A stretch of 41,645 bases of DNA, taken from the IMG/VR virus record IMGVR_UViG_3300029922_000137, positions 1 through 41,645 of that record. One strand, written 5' to 3'. Source of the DNA: a virus. Under the pieces are notes generated by a model, which was given only the letters and a program-made list of their open reading frames with translations, ran no database searches and was not told the DNA's origin. The translations under genes and the position numbers were made by a program. This document shows, in pieces, positions 7,317 through 15,295 of this stretch (position 1 is the stretch's first letter; every line of letters starts with the position of its first letter).

Positions 7317-8731
7317 TGACGCCAGCGCAAATCAAAGTCGTGTACGCTTCACAGATCACGGCTTACTCTCAAGCTTCTGGCCTGGACCCTGACCTTGTAG
7401 CCGCTGTTATTTATGCCGAGTCAGCAGGAGACCCGCAGGCCGTGAGTAATAAAGGCGCGGTCGGTCTCATGCAACTGGAGCCAACAACAGCCAATTTGAC
7501 GCCCGCTCAACTCACCTACGCAGATACAAATATAAAGGCAGGTTGTGTTTACCTAGCTCAACTGATGACTAAGGAGCAAGGTAACGTTCCGGCAGCGCTG
7601 GCCGACTACAACGCGGGCCCCTACCACAAAGGCCCTTTGCCGGATAAGACAGTGGAGTACATCAACAACGTGAGCACAGCCTACGCCAGCTTAACAGGTA
7701 AGGCCCTTGCTGCCGGTGCGTTTGTCATCACCACCGACTATGTAGCTGATGCGGCGGGAGCGCCGGAAACCGTTGCGGTGTCCGGCACTGCTTTGACGCC
7801 GGAACAATATAATAGCATCTATGGTTTCCTTAGTCCGTCGCTGATCATCCATACCAACCTTGAAGATCAACTAGCATGGTTTGACGATCCTGATATCAAC
7901 TTGATGAGGCACCGCCCCAAGAAAGAGGGGCTTCTGGAAGATTTTCCCGTATCTTTCCAGGTTTACTTTGGGCCAACCCCGAGTTCTTCGCGCTTACCGG
8001 TTAGTAGCATCAAATTGAAGGCGTCGATCAATTCTTATGAAAAGTCCATGCAGCATGTCATCTCTAAAGGCAAGACCCGCACTGGCCTCATGGTCGATTT
8101 ATGGGGTATGCAGCTTGATACCATTACCGGCCAGGGATCTACCGGGTTGATGCAGAATCAATTGGGCGTTACCGATTACATTAGCTTGATGCGCCCGAAC
8201 GATGAAGCGTTGGCGGAGGTTAAGTATGGCTTTTCCATCCCCTCCACATCCGATTTATTGTTTGAGAACGATAAATCCCTTCAGGCGGACGCTCAAGCCG
8301 CAGTGGACGCTGCCGTAAGGCAAGGGTTCGCGACACCGCGAGTACGTGTAGACGGGCAAACTCAACTTGCCCTCAGCCCGAACTCATTCCGGGTCGCGGC
8401 GCGGGATGCTTTCGCTGAACTCCTCGCGCTTTTCAAGAATAATGGCACCGTCTGGTACCGCAACGAAGCCTATAGCGGCCTTACTACTCAACAATCCCAA
8501 GTCGGTCCCGATGCGTGGTCGCCTACGAACGGGTTGTCAACCTTTCAAACGATGTCGAGTCGTAATGACGTCATGACGCGCGGTAAGGTTCAGATGAACT
8601 TTCGCAATGGTGTTTATAGCGGCTATTTCAAGAGTCTTACTTGGACTATGGATGCGAAGAATCCGTTTCGCTGGAACTTTACTTTTGTGTTTGCCGTGGA
8701 GAAAACAACACTGAGCTTGAGGGTGGTTTAG
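7316..8731 (+). CDS. Lytic transglycosylase (SLT) fused to a baseplate domain
   Basis: This 471-aa protein has two parts. Residues 1-125 are a classical soluble-lytic-transglycosylase fold. They carry Glu35 in VIYAESAGDP as the predicted catalytic acid, the GAVGLMQL motif (48-54) and the YNAGP motif (98-102). This domain cleaves the MurNAc-GlcNAc bond of peptidoglycan. After a short linker, residues about 175-471 form a beta-rich domain with the pattern TRTGLMVDLWGMQLDTITGQG (from about 252). The 310-aa protein encoded next shares this pattern. The fusion would place a wall-degrading enzyme at the tail tip, acting during penetration. Its start overlaps the tape-measure stop by one base. The transglycosylase assignment is firm; the baseplate role of the C-terminus is inferred. 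Confidence 0.85.
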   Translation: MTPAQIKVVYASQITAYSQASGLDPDLVAAVIYAESAGDPQAVSNKGAVGLMQLEPTTANLTPAQLTYADTNIKAGCVYLAQLMTKEQGNVPAALADYNAGPYHKGPLPDKTVEYINNVSTAYASLTGKALAAGAFVITTDYVADAAGAPETVAVSGTALTPEQYNSIYGFLSPSLIIHTNLEDQLAWFDDPDINLMRHRPKKEGLLEDFPVSFQVYFGPTPSSSRLPVSSIKLKASINSYEKSMQHVISKGKTRTGLMVDLWGMQLDTITGQGSTGLMQNQLGVTDYISLMRPNDEALAEVKYGFSIPSTSDLLFENDKSLQADAQAAVDAAVRQGFATPRVRVDGQTQLALSPNSFRVAARDAFAELLALFKNNGTVWYRNEAYSGLTTQQSQVGPDAWSPTNGLSTFQTMSSRNDVMTRGKVQMNFRNGVYSGYFKSLTWTMDAKNPFRWNFTFVFAVEKTTLSLRVV

Positions 8732-8735
8732 GTTT

Positions 8736-9668
8736 ATGGTAGCTGGACAACAGAATATCAATATAAGCGACATCTCCCCGCCAACCGTCAACAACGGTGG
8801 AGCGATGACCCTACCTATCCGTTCCGAGAAGGTGTTCCAGAAGGATAGTTCAGGCTCCAATGATCCTCCCGCCAGTTATCACATTGAACAAAGGGTTTTG
8901 GCGGCTCTTACCAAGTATGATCAATACGTTACCATCCGCATCAAAGGGCGCACTTCGCAGCTTGGCGAGTTCAATGCATCCTCAACCGCATCATTTCAAT
9001 TCCTTATCAACCCAGAACAGGCTGCAATTAATCGTCAAACCGTGGATGAGCAAGCGCAAACCAGATCAGGATGGCAGGTCGGCGTTTGGGGTGAAGATTT
9101 CATCTCAATCACGCTCAACGGCAAGACCCCAGGCCGGTATTTCACCGCAGGCTTGACAAATAACTATGCTCCCTGGACGCACTCGTACCGTAGCTTAATG
9201 GCTTTGGAAATTCTATTTGAAAATAACGGTTGCTGGTTTGAGGGGGAGCAGGTTGAAGGAACATTGGGTCCTTCTACGCGCCGGATTAAAGCTCACCAGG
9301 ATGTGGAATTGGTCATTGGTGAATTCATCTGGTATGGAATGTTTGAGTCAATGAGCATCAGTGAAGCGGCGGATTCTCCTTATTTAGCGAGTTTTAGTTT
9401 AGGATTCACGGCGTGGCGGGAAGAGTTCGCCAAGGGAAGCCCCTACAATATGCCGCCGCTTGGAACCGAACAACAGAAGGGGCATATCCTGCATAACCTA
9501 CCCGTTCCGCCAGCGCCGCCACAGGGCTTTATCGTAACATCGATGGTACTTAGCGACTCCGGTTCCGATGAACCGACTACCCCCGCCGTTGAACAGGGTT
9601 GGTGGAATTCGTCTAACACCGGCATCTTTCTACCGGACGCACCAGCGCCGCCTTCTGGAAAACAATAA
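8736..9668 (+). CDS. Baseplate/tail-tip protein paralogous to the transglycosylase C-terminus
   Basis: The 310-aa protein starts at ATG 8736, four bases after the previous stop. Its core has 'FLINPEQAAINRQTV' and then TRSGWQVGVWGEDFISITLNG (about 109-129). It closes with a 'WYGMFESMSISEAADSPYLASFSLGF' beta-strand pair. The same order occurs in the C-terminal domain of the upstream 471-aa protein, which implies an ancient tandem duplication. The C-terminal 60 residues are proline-rich and probably flexible. Its location between the transglycosylase and the hub suggests a tail-tip or hub adaptor linking the tube end to the baseplate. No catalytic motif is visible. Confidence 0.65.
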   Translation: MVAGQQNINISDISPPTVNNGGAMTLPIRSEKVFQKDSSGSNDPPASYHIEQRVLAALTKYDQYVTIRIKGRTSQLGEFNASSTASFQFLINPEQAAINRQTVDEQAQTRSGWQVGVWGEDFISITLNGKTPGRYFTAGLTNNYAPWTHSYRSLMALEILFENNGCWFEGEQVEGTLGPSTRRIKAHQDVELVIGEFIWYGMFESMSISEAADSPYLASFSLGFTAWREEFAKGSPYNMPPLGTEQQKGHILHNLPVPPAPPQGFIVTSMVLSDSGSDEPTTPAVEQGWWNSSNTGIFLPDAPAPPSGKQ

Positions 9669-9669
9669 A

Positions 9670-12288
9670 ATGCTACCCGCCTTCCTCGCCAAGAGCGTCA
9701 ATAAGAGTCTCAAGAAGAAGCGATCCCCGGCTCCTAAAGTTCCCTCCAAGACCTCAACAATCAGAAATATCCAGCAGTCGGTGCAGAGCCGGGATGTTAT
9801 TAAGCAGGCCGCAGACGTCATTGTTTACATTGATGGCCAGGATTACCTGATCAATCCCTACCTGGGAATTGCCGGTCAAGCCATTCCGTTGAACAACTTC
9901 GTGAATAGCTGGCAGTCTAGTTACGCTACCGACATGATGACGCCAAGCGGCACTCTAACCCTCATGGTGCCGATCCAAGACGATCATCTATTTAGAGGGC
10001 CGGGTGGTAATAACATTCTGAAGACGATGGCGGAGATTCGGGTTTTTGCAAAGGGGTATTACTTTTCGGTGAACCAGAATACGCTCTACCACCAAATCTT
10101 CAAGGGGTTCATCACATCCATTAACTACAACATGACCGGCAAGATGACGACGATTTCAATTAGTTGTTCAGGGGCTCTTGGGATGTTGGAGAAGATGCAG
10201 GTGGAGTTATCGCCGAGCGTTATGAGTTCATCGCCGCAGGAGATGGTTGGTTTCACATCCACCAACTGGAATTTCGATCCCTACCAAGCTATCGCTTGGG
10301 CGTTTCTCTACTCCTCAATGATCGATGGCTTCGTGAACGACTCGTTAGTGCAGGCTAGGATGGACGGTACCAGCGTTTATGCGGCGGCCATGAGCAGTCC
10401 GTACATTGCTAAATGGCAGGCCCTGCTTTATGACATAGCGCGGGATGTTCACATCTTCGGTTGCCAGAATGTGGTTGACATTCTTCAGCAGATCAAGAAG
10501 AACACCAAGCCCTCGGATGCCGCCAATGAGTCGTTTAACAAACAGAATATGGGCGCGGTGGGGGATCTTATCAGCACTTTTTCAGAGACCGTGACCCACG
10601 CCAACCAAAATGATTTTTATGAGCGTCTCAGGCATTATATGCCTGATATGGGTATCAGCACGATTCAACTCCTGAATGGCCGCACGACCAGCCGCCTGGA
10701 GCGTCTTCGTTATATGACGGAATTGATCGGGTTTGAAGCATACCAAGACATTGATGGGGCGGTGATCATAAAGCCACCGCTCTACAACTTGGATGTGATG
10801 ATGTTGGAACCATCCGCCGACTCCGGCTTCACTCCCCATTCGTCTTTGAAGGACATGACGGACGCGACGAATCCCTTTGTCGTCCAGTTGAGTGAGATTA
10901 GCTCTGAGTCGGAAGTAGAGGATGAGGCAGCCGTGAAGGTCACACGCATCACCGCTAGAGGATCGTACTGCGCTCAATTCAGTACCGGACTTCCCTCTAA
11001 TCTTCAACCCACCGCTGAGGATATTGACATTGCAAAACTTTCCCAATTTGGTCTTCGCACGGAGAAGCCGGTTGAATGCCATTGGTATGAGAATGGCGAT
11101 CCGCACGCCGTCTACGCCTATGCCGCGTCGGAGATGGCAAAGGCGAATCGCGCCTTCAGAACCTATTCGGTTGTCATACCGATGCGCCCTGAACTGAAGC
11201 TGGGCTTTCCTATGTACTTTCCGCATAAAGATTGCTACGGCTATATTCGGAGCGTGTCAATGAATTGGGTGCGCGGATCGGCGGCCACAACGTCAATTAC
11301 GGTGGATAGCTTACGCCGCCGCCCATTATTTCCAGTAGATCAACCCGTCACCGATCCGGGGCCTAATCAACACCCAAAGACGATCCGGTTGATGACGCCG
11401 CACATCAATCTTATTAACAAATTGACTACACCTCCCAAGGGAACGGAACATGATGCCGCTGGCCATACGTGGGTTGCCGCTCACCAGCCGGGATGGGGTG
11501 TCCTGCTTCCATTAGTAAGCACCTTACCTTTAGCTACACCCGTATCGGCGCAGGAGCGGCAGATGATCGCTGCGCGGCAGGCGGGAACCGACTATGGTAT
11601 AAACTCAGACGACACCACGTTGTGCTGGCGTATTCAGCCGGACACGGACACGCCCGCAGGTTTGACGGAGACGATGGTGGATGGCAAGGTGGTGAAGTCT
11701 CCCGCGATACCGGGCAAGCCGCTTTTTGATAAAGAGATCCCACTGAGTGAGGCATACTACAACGCTCTCCGTGGTGCCCGTCCTTACACTGACGGAAAGG
11801 GTTATGAAGTGGTTGGGCCGTTCCCGTGGGGGCGATTCAAGTCTTTGAAGGAAGCGCTGACTATTTTTACGATCCAAGACGCTTTGGGGGAGGGTACTTC
11901 GGCGTCGTCCGCTATTCATCCGGTTAACGAGGGAGCGGATAGCTTAACGGATGCCGCAGCTTTTCTTTTCACCGGCGATTCCGTGGCCGCTGTCACGGAT
12001 AGCGCACTTACATTAATTGGTAATCTTGAAACTCAGACTGCCCTCATTAAAAACTACAAGGTTTTTGAGTTGTCTTATGAGGGTTCAACCGGCACCACCA
12101 CTGGGGCTCCGCCATCCACGCTCACCGCCAACACTCCAACACCCCCAAAGGCGGCAACGGCAGAGGCCGTTGCCAAGACAATGGTTTCACACACGCCGAC
12201 TTTCACTTCTATCTTCAAGTCTATTATCCACTCTATTCCGCTTTCGTGGGTTACCGCCGCCTTTAAGAAGTCTAACCAAGATGAGTGA
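9670..12288 (+). CDS. Baseplate hub-like protein (gp27/gpD type candidate)
   Basis: I place the start at ATG 9670, directly after the preceding stop (TAA at 9666-9668). A longer frame from 9568 would lie inside that gene. The 872-aa product begins with a basic segment rich in Lys/Arg/Ser, then beta-rich sequence (VIVYIDGQDYLINPY; 'SGTLTLMVPIQDDHLF'; 'IFKGFITSINYNMTGKMTTISI') of the kind found in tail hub proteins, which form the ring holding the spike. Residues about 400-560 continue this with 'SVVIPMRPELKLGFPMYF'. The last 300 residues are variable and rich in Thr, Pro and Ala. It is followed by the spike gene with an 8-base overlap, the usual hub-spike order. Family membership is judged by pattern and context. 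Confidence 0.65.
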   Translation: MLPAFLAKSVNKSLKKKRSPAPKVPSKTSTIRNIQQSVQSRDVIKQAADVIVYIDGQDYLINPYLGIAGQAIPLNNFVNSWQSSYATDMMTPSGTLTLMVPIQDDHLFRGPGGNNILKTMAEIRVFAKGYYFSVNQNTLYHQIFKGFITSINYNMTGKMTTISISCSGALGMLEKMQVELSPSVMSSSPQEMVGFTSTNWNFDPYQAIAWAFLYSSMIDGFVNDSLVQARMDGTSVYAAAMSSPYIAKWQALLYDIARDVHIFGCQNVVDILQQIKKNTKPSDAANESFNKQNMGAVGDLISTFSETVTHANQNDFYERLRHYMPDMGISTIQLLNGRTTSRLERLRYMTELIGFEAYQDIDGAVIIKPPLYNLDVMMLEPSADSGFTPHSSLKDMTDATNPFVVQLSEISSESEVEDEAAVKVTRITARGSYCAQFSTGLPSNLQPTAEDIDIAKLSQFGLRTEKPVECHWYENGDPHAVYAYAASEMAKANRAFRTYSVVIPMRPELKLGFPMYFPHKDCYGYIRSVSMNWVRGSAATTSITVDSLRRRPLFPVDQPVTDPGPNQHPKTIRLMTPHINLINKLTTPPKGTEHDAAGHTWVAAHQPGWGVLLPLVSTLPLATPVSAQERQMIAARQAGTDYGINSDDTTLCWRIQPDTDTPAGLTETMVDGKVVKSPAIPGKPLFDKEIPLSEAYYNALRGARPYTDGKGYEVVGPFPWGRFKSLKEALTIFTIQDALGEGTSASSAIHPVNEGADSLTDAAAFLFTGDSVAAVTDSALTLIGNLETQTALIKNYKVFELSYEGSTGTTTGAPPSTLTANTPTPPKAATAEAVAKTMVSHTPTFTSIFKSIIHSIPLSWVTAAFKKSNQDE

Positions 12289-14626
12289 TTTCAATACCAG
12301 AACGAGTGCCCTTGAACTCCGCCGCGACGTGGAAGAATTTCAGATCTTCATGGCGGATGTGCTGACCATCGACTACGAGCGCATGGTTTGCACGATCTTG
12401 GATATTCGTTCCAATGTCCCTTACCAGAACGTCCGTTACTTACCGGCAAACCACTCCTCCGCTGAGAGTACCGACGCACAGATGCCGGAACCGGGCAGTA
12501 AGTGTTATGCCGCTCATATTTCAGCACACGCCGGATTCTCCGATGTGGCGATTCTTGGTTGGGTAGCTTCAGACATAGGTAGGGCGCAGCAGGGCATAGC
12601 GATCAGGGATGTTGATGCAAAGGATCTACAGGGCTGGAACCAGCGCGTGCGCGGCAGCTACCGGAAAGCCTACCCCGGCCAACATACGACAACCAACTCC
12701 CATGGTTACTCCGAACGCCACGATGACGGCTGGGACCGCTTGGCCGCCGACTTCAGCCGCGACTACCTGGACCCAGATACCCGGACCTGGGCGCATACCA
12801 CGTCGCGCGTCGTCGGCTACAATGACGGCTCAACCACCTTTGAAGGGCCTATTAACCGCCCCGGTGGCGTCGGCTTAGGTGCTGAGGTTCTACCGGATGG
12901 CAATACCCGGCAGGTAGTCTACCTCTCACCCGGCGCGGTCGCTACAGATCGCTACGTGAGCGGGAAACAAGACGTGATCGCGTTGGTTGAAAAGACAGAA
13001 AAGATTCAGGAGTTCGCTTTGGATTTCCCGATCCCGGTTGAGGTCATTGGCACGGCTTTCATGGATCAGGCGCTTGGCACCACCGCCGACGCCTGGGGCC
13101 GGACAACGGTTCTTGATACGATTCCACATCCCACCGTTCCAGGTGGTACGTTAGAATCGCCGGTCAGCTACGATAGTCAATCGTTCATCATTAACCAGAA
13201 TTGGGATCATCCCTATGACAGCACCGCTAAGTCCGTGGGGCCGACAACCGCCGAAGGCGTCACACCCTGCCGCCGTGGCTACATTATTGAGCGGTCGCAA
13301 GGCACGCTGGTGGGCTCCAATGTCTTCGACCCAACCACCTACGGCCAAGTTCTGAAGCCGGTGATCTTCCCCTACAGCAAGCAAGGCCGCTTCGCAACCG
13401 ATACCCACTCAGGTTACCTGCCTGTCGCGGCCTCAACGGACCACAGTGAGACGCGGCTAGCCGCCAGCGCCTACTCCGTCCGCTTCCCGCACGAGGCCAA
13501 TACAACGCGCTGGGACGTCACGAAAGAGGGAATGCTTCTGGTGGAGGTCGGCTCCACGCTCCCGAAGGAGAACAACCCGCTGCTACCGCAAGGAAACTAT
13601 GAGCATCCCCACGGCGCGGGCCGGTCTGTTGAAGCTAACTTAGTCGGCAGCTTGAAGATGGTGATCGGCAAGAACCGGGACGAGGAAGAAGCCATCGATT
13701 TACAGGCTTTGGGCCAGACGGTCATCCGGCTTGGTGCCGACGATACTTCCGCACCCAACGTCGATAGAACTGTAAAACGCGACTTATCTACGCAGATGCG
13801 CGGGCAAAGCGACCGGGTTCTCCCACGGACCCTGCAATATTGGAAGCCCTCGATCCCGGCTGGCGATGCAGTTAATCTGGCTGCCAAGCAAGGCATGGAG
13901 AATATCAGCTTACGCGGCGCATTCGATGGTGGTACTGTTCTTCGCCTGGGGGCGCGTAATCAGAACTCACGGCGGCGGCATTTGATAAATGGGTACATAG
14001 ACGGGCCGGGTGTTAATCCATATGATGTCAATGACGCCAGCCGGATAGACTCCAAGACCTCAGGACGCCCGATTTATGGCGTCGGTGATTCGGTGTATCA
14101 ATTTCATGATCTAACCCAAGCCGGTAAGCCGCAAGTGGGTCAGCTTCCCTATTATTGGTCCGGTTCGCCGGTCGCCAACATGGATCAGGCGGGGCTTTCG
14201 TTGGATCTCCACCTCGTGCGGGACGCCTTGTTGCGGATCGGGAGGAACCCCACATCCGGGCAAAGCCTGCTGTTGGATCTAGCTGGGGGAATTGCGGCGG
14301 CGGTCGGTATGGATACTCAAAATCGGTCGCTGACTGCAACGCTAGATGGTGGCGTTGAGTTGGTGATCGGCCCGAACAAACAGCAGAAGGGGTTGCGCCT
14401 GGAGATTCGTGGCGACGTAGACTGGACCATCCAAGGCAATTGGCAGGTAAATGTCACGGGTGACATTGTGATGGAAAGCACCGGCTTGTTTCAGACGGCG
14501 CGAACGGATATAGTGACCAAAGCCCAATGCCAGCACCATATGGCGTTGACCAGCATCACGCACGAATCGCCGGAAATCCTGCATAACCAGGGCAGCTTCG
14601 CCGGAAGCACCACGGACAATATCTAG
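12281..14626 (+). CDS. Baseplate central spike protein (gp5/VgrG-like)
   Basis: The start chosen is ATG 12281, giving 781 aa; an upstream extension to 12017 lies wholly inside the hub gene in another frame. Residues about 25-105 look like the OB-fold collar of spike proteins (repeated beta strands ending in 'SDVAILGWVASD'). The long middle is Gly/Asp/Asn-rich. The C-terminal 130 residues show short alternating strands (LVIGPN...LRLEIRGDVDWTIQGNWQVNVTG, then 'DIVMESTG') typical of a trimeric beta-helical needle. Such spikes pierce the outer membrane when the sheath contracts. No lysozyme domain is present, consistent with the separate transglycosylase upstream. Its TAG stop is shared through CTAG with a convergent gene. 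Confidence 0.75.
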   Translation: MSDFNTRTSALELRRDVEEFQIFMADVLTIDYERMVCTILDIRSNVPYQNVRYLPANHSSAESTDAQMPEPGSKCYAAHISAHAGFSDVAILGWVASDIGRAQQGIAIRDVDAKDLQGWNQRVRGSYRKAYPGQHTTTNSHGYSERHDDGWDRLAADFSRDYLDPDTRTWAHTTSRVVGYNDGSTTFEGPINRPGGVGLGAEVLPDGNTRQVVYLSPGAVATDRYVSGKQDVIALVEKTEKIQEFALDFPIPVEVIGTAFMDQALGTTADAWGRTTVLDTIPHPTVPGGTLESPVSYDSQSFIINQNWDHPYDSTAKSVGPTTAEGVTPCRRGYIIERSQGTLVGSNVFDPTTYGQVLKPVIFPYSKQGRFATDTHSGYLPVAASTDHSETRLAASAYSVRFPHEANTTRWDVTKEGMLLVEVGSTLPKENNPLLPQGNYEHPHGAGRSVEANLVGSLKMVIGKNRDEEEAIDLQALGQTVIRLGADDTSAPNVDRTVKRDLSTQMRGQSDRVLPRTLQYWKPSIPAGDAVNLAAKQGMENISLRGAFDGGTVLRLGARNQNSRRRHLINGYIDGPGVNPYDVNDASRIDSKTSGRPIYGVGDSVYQFHDLTQAGKPQVGQLPYYWSGSPVANMDQAGLSLDLHLVRDALLRIGRNPTSGQSLLLDLAGGIAAAVGMDTQNRSLTATLDGGVELVIGPNKQQKGLRLEIRGDVDWTIQGNWQVNVTGDIVMESTGLFQTARTDIVTKAQCQHHMALTSITHESPEILHNQGSFAGSTTDNI

Positions 14627-14856
14627 CGTCTTCTTTTATCCAAGAAGCTCTCAGCCGCCACCATCAGAGGTATCAGCAAGGCCCGCATTTGCGAATCCGG
14701 GGCTATGACTTTCTCATCCTCACCACCAGGGTTTTGAGTGATCTTTTCATTGAGGAACCGCACGGCCTGACAATCCGGGCCGCCCAACGCCTCACAGAGA
14801 TCGCGGTACTCACCTAGCGTTTCTGGAGCTTCGTCCCCATCTTCGTCCAGCCTCAT
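14623..14856 (-). CDS. Small unknown protein, 77 aa
   Basis: This acidic 77-aa protein on the minus strand starts at ATG 14856, immediately after the stop of the 128-aa gene (TAA then ATG). It is probably translated by reinitiation. The sequence is Glu/Asp-rich in its first half and ends with a basic KRRR tail. No family is recognised. It converges on the spike gene, and both stop codons lie in a single CTAG (14623-14626). With the 128-aa gene it forms a two-gene cassette against the direction of the tail operon. Confidence 0.55.
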   Translation of the reverse strand: MRLDEDGDEAPETLGEYRDLCEALGGPDCQAVRFLNEKITQNPGGEDEKVIAPDSQMRALLIPLMVAAESFLDKRRR

Positions 14857-15243
14857 TTAATTAGCCGCCCGAACAACTTCGACCGCCTTTTCAAGCTCAT
14901 CGGCCCACGCCAGAAATACCTCCGGATTTGCTACTAGAACCTCAAGTTCCATCGGGAAGAAGCTTTCTACGAACTGTTTAGCTACATTAGGAATAACCTT
15001 GATTGGCAGGTCATCCGTCTCGTAAGACAGATTACCAAATGCTTTACGGATTTCTTCTCTAAACCACTTAACTAAAGACAGCGCCCCACTCGGAGTGTTA
15101 GCCACGGCGGAAAGGTTTGTTCCAAAATTCATCACAACGCGGCGTTTTTTTTTAAGGATCTGGAAGGAAGCATAACAGCCACCCCGATCCCCGTCCGTCA
15201 ACGGGACGGATCGGGGATATTCGCCAGTAGGACCAATTTTCAT
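14857..15243 (-). CDS. Small unknown protein, 128 aa
   Basis: Two starts are possible: ATG 15243 (128 aa) or an internal ATG at 15132 (91 aa). I prefer 15243 because an extended -10 element (TGTTAGAAT, 15250-15258) ends six bases before it, fitting a leaderless message. The first 37 residues are polar and basic and are encoded across a strong hairpin and a run of nine T (A on the coding strand). The remainder is helical, with Phe, Leu and Glu, and ends in a long acidic helix. No family is recognised. It heads a two-gene minus-strand cassette. Confidence 0.55.
   Translation of the reverse strand: MKIGPTGEYPRSVPLTDGDRGGCYASFQILKKKRRVVMNFGTNLSAVANTPSGALSLVKWFREEIRKAFGNLSYETDDLPIKVIPNVAKQFVESFFPMELEVLVANPEVFLAWADELEKAVEVVRAAN
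15182..15216. other. Strong hairpin inside the 5' end of the 128-aa gene
   Basis: CCCCGAT (15182-15188) pairs with ATCGGGG (15210-15216). CCGTCC (15191-15196) pairs with GGACGG (15204-15209) around a 7-base loop, with a two-base bulge on one side only. The 13-bp stem sits 27-61 bases after the start at 15243. Neither strand has a downstream T-run, so it is not an intrinsic terminator. It could modulate translation of the minus-strand mRNA or hide the internal start at 15132. Confidence 0.45.
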
Positions 15244-15249
15244 ACCCGC

Positions 15250-15258
15250 ATTCTAACA
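15250..15258 (-). promoter_or_regulatory. Extended -10 promoter for the 128-aa/77-aa cassette
   Basis: On the minus strand TGTTAGAAT matches the extended -10 pattern TGn-TAtAAT at five of six hexamer positions. The ATG at 15243 follows after six bases, so transcription would begin at or next to the start codon, giving a leaderless mRNA. No good -35 box is visible, as is usual for extended -10 promoters. Confidence 0.45.
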
Positions 15259-15295
15259 ACTTTATTCCAGCCCATTAACTTCCCGTTCTTCCAAT

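Noticed and set aside
9568-9669. Longer N-terminus for the hub-like gene
   Set aside because: The extra 34 codons lie inside the previous gene in another frame and have shadow-like composition. ATG 9670 directly follows the preceding stop.
12017-12280. Longer N-terminus for the spike gene
   Set aside because: The 88 extra codons are Pro/Arg/Leu-rich and antiphase to the hub gene. ATG 12281 gives the usual short overlap.
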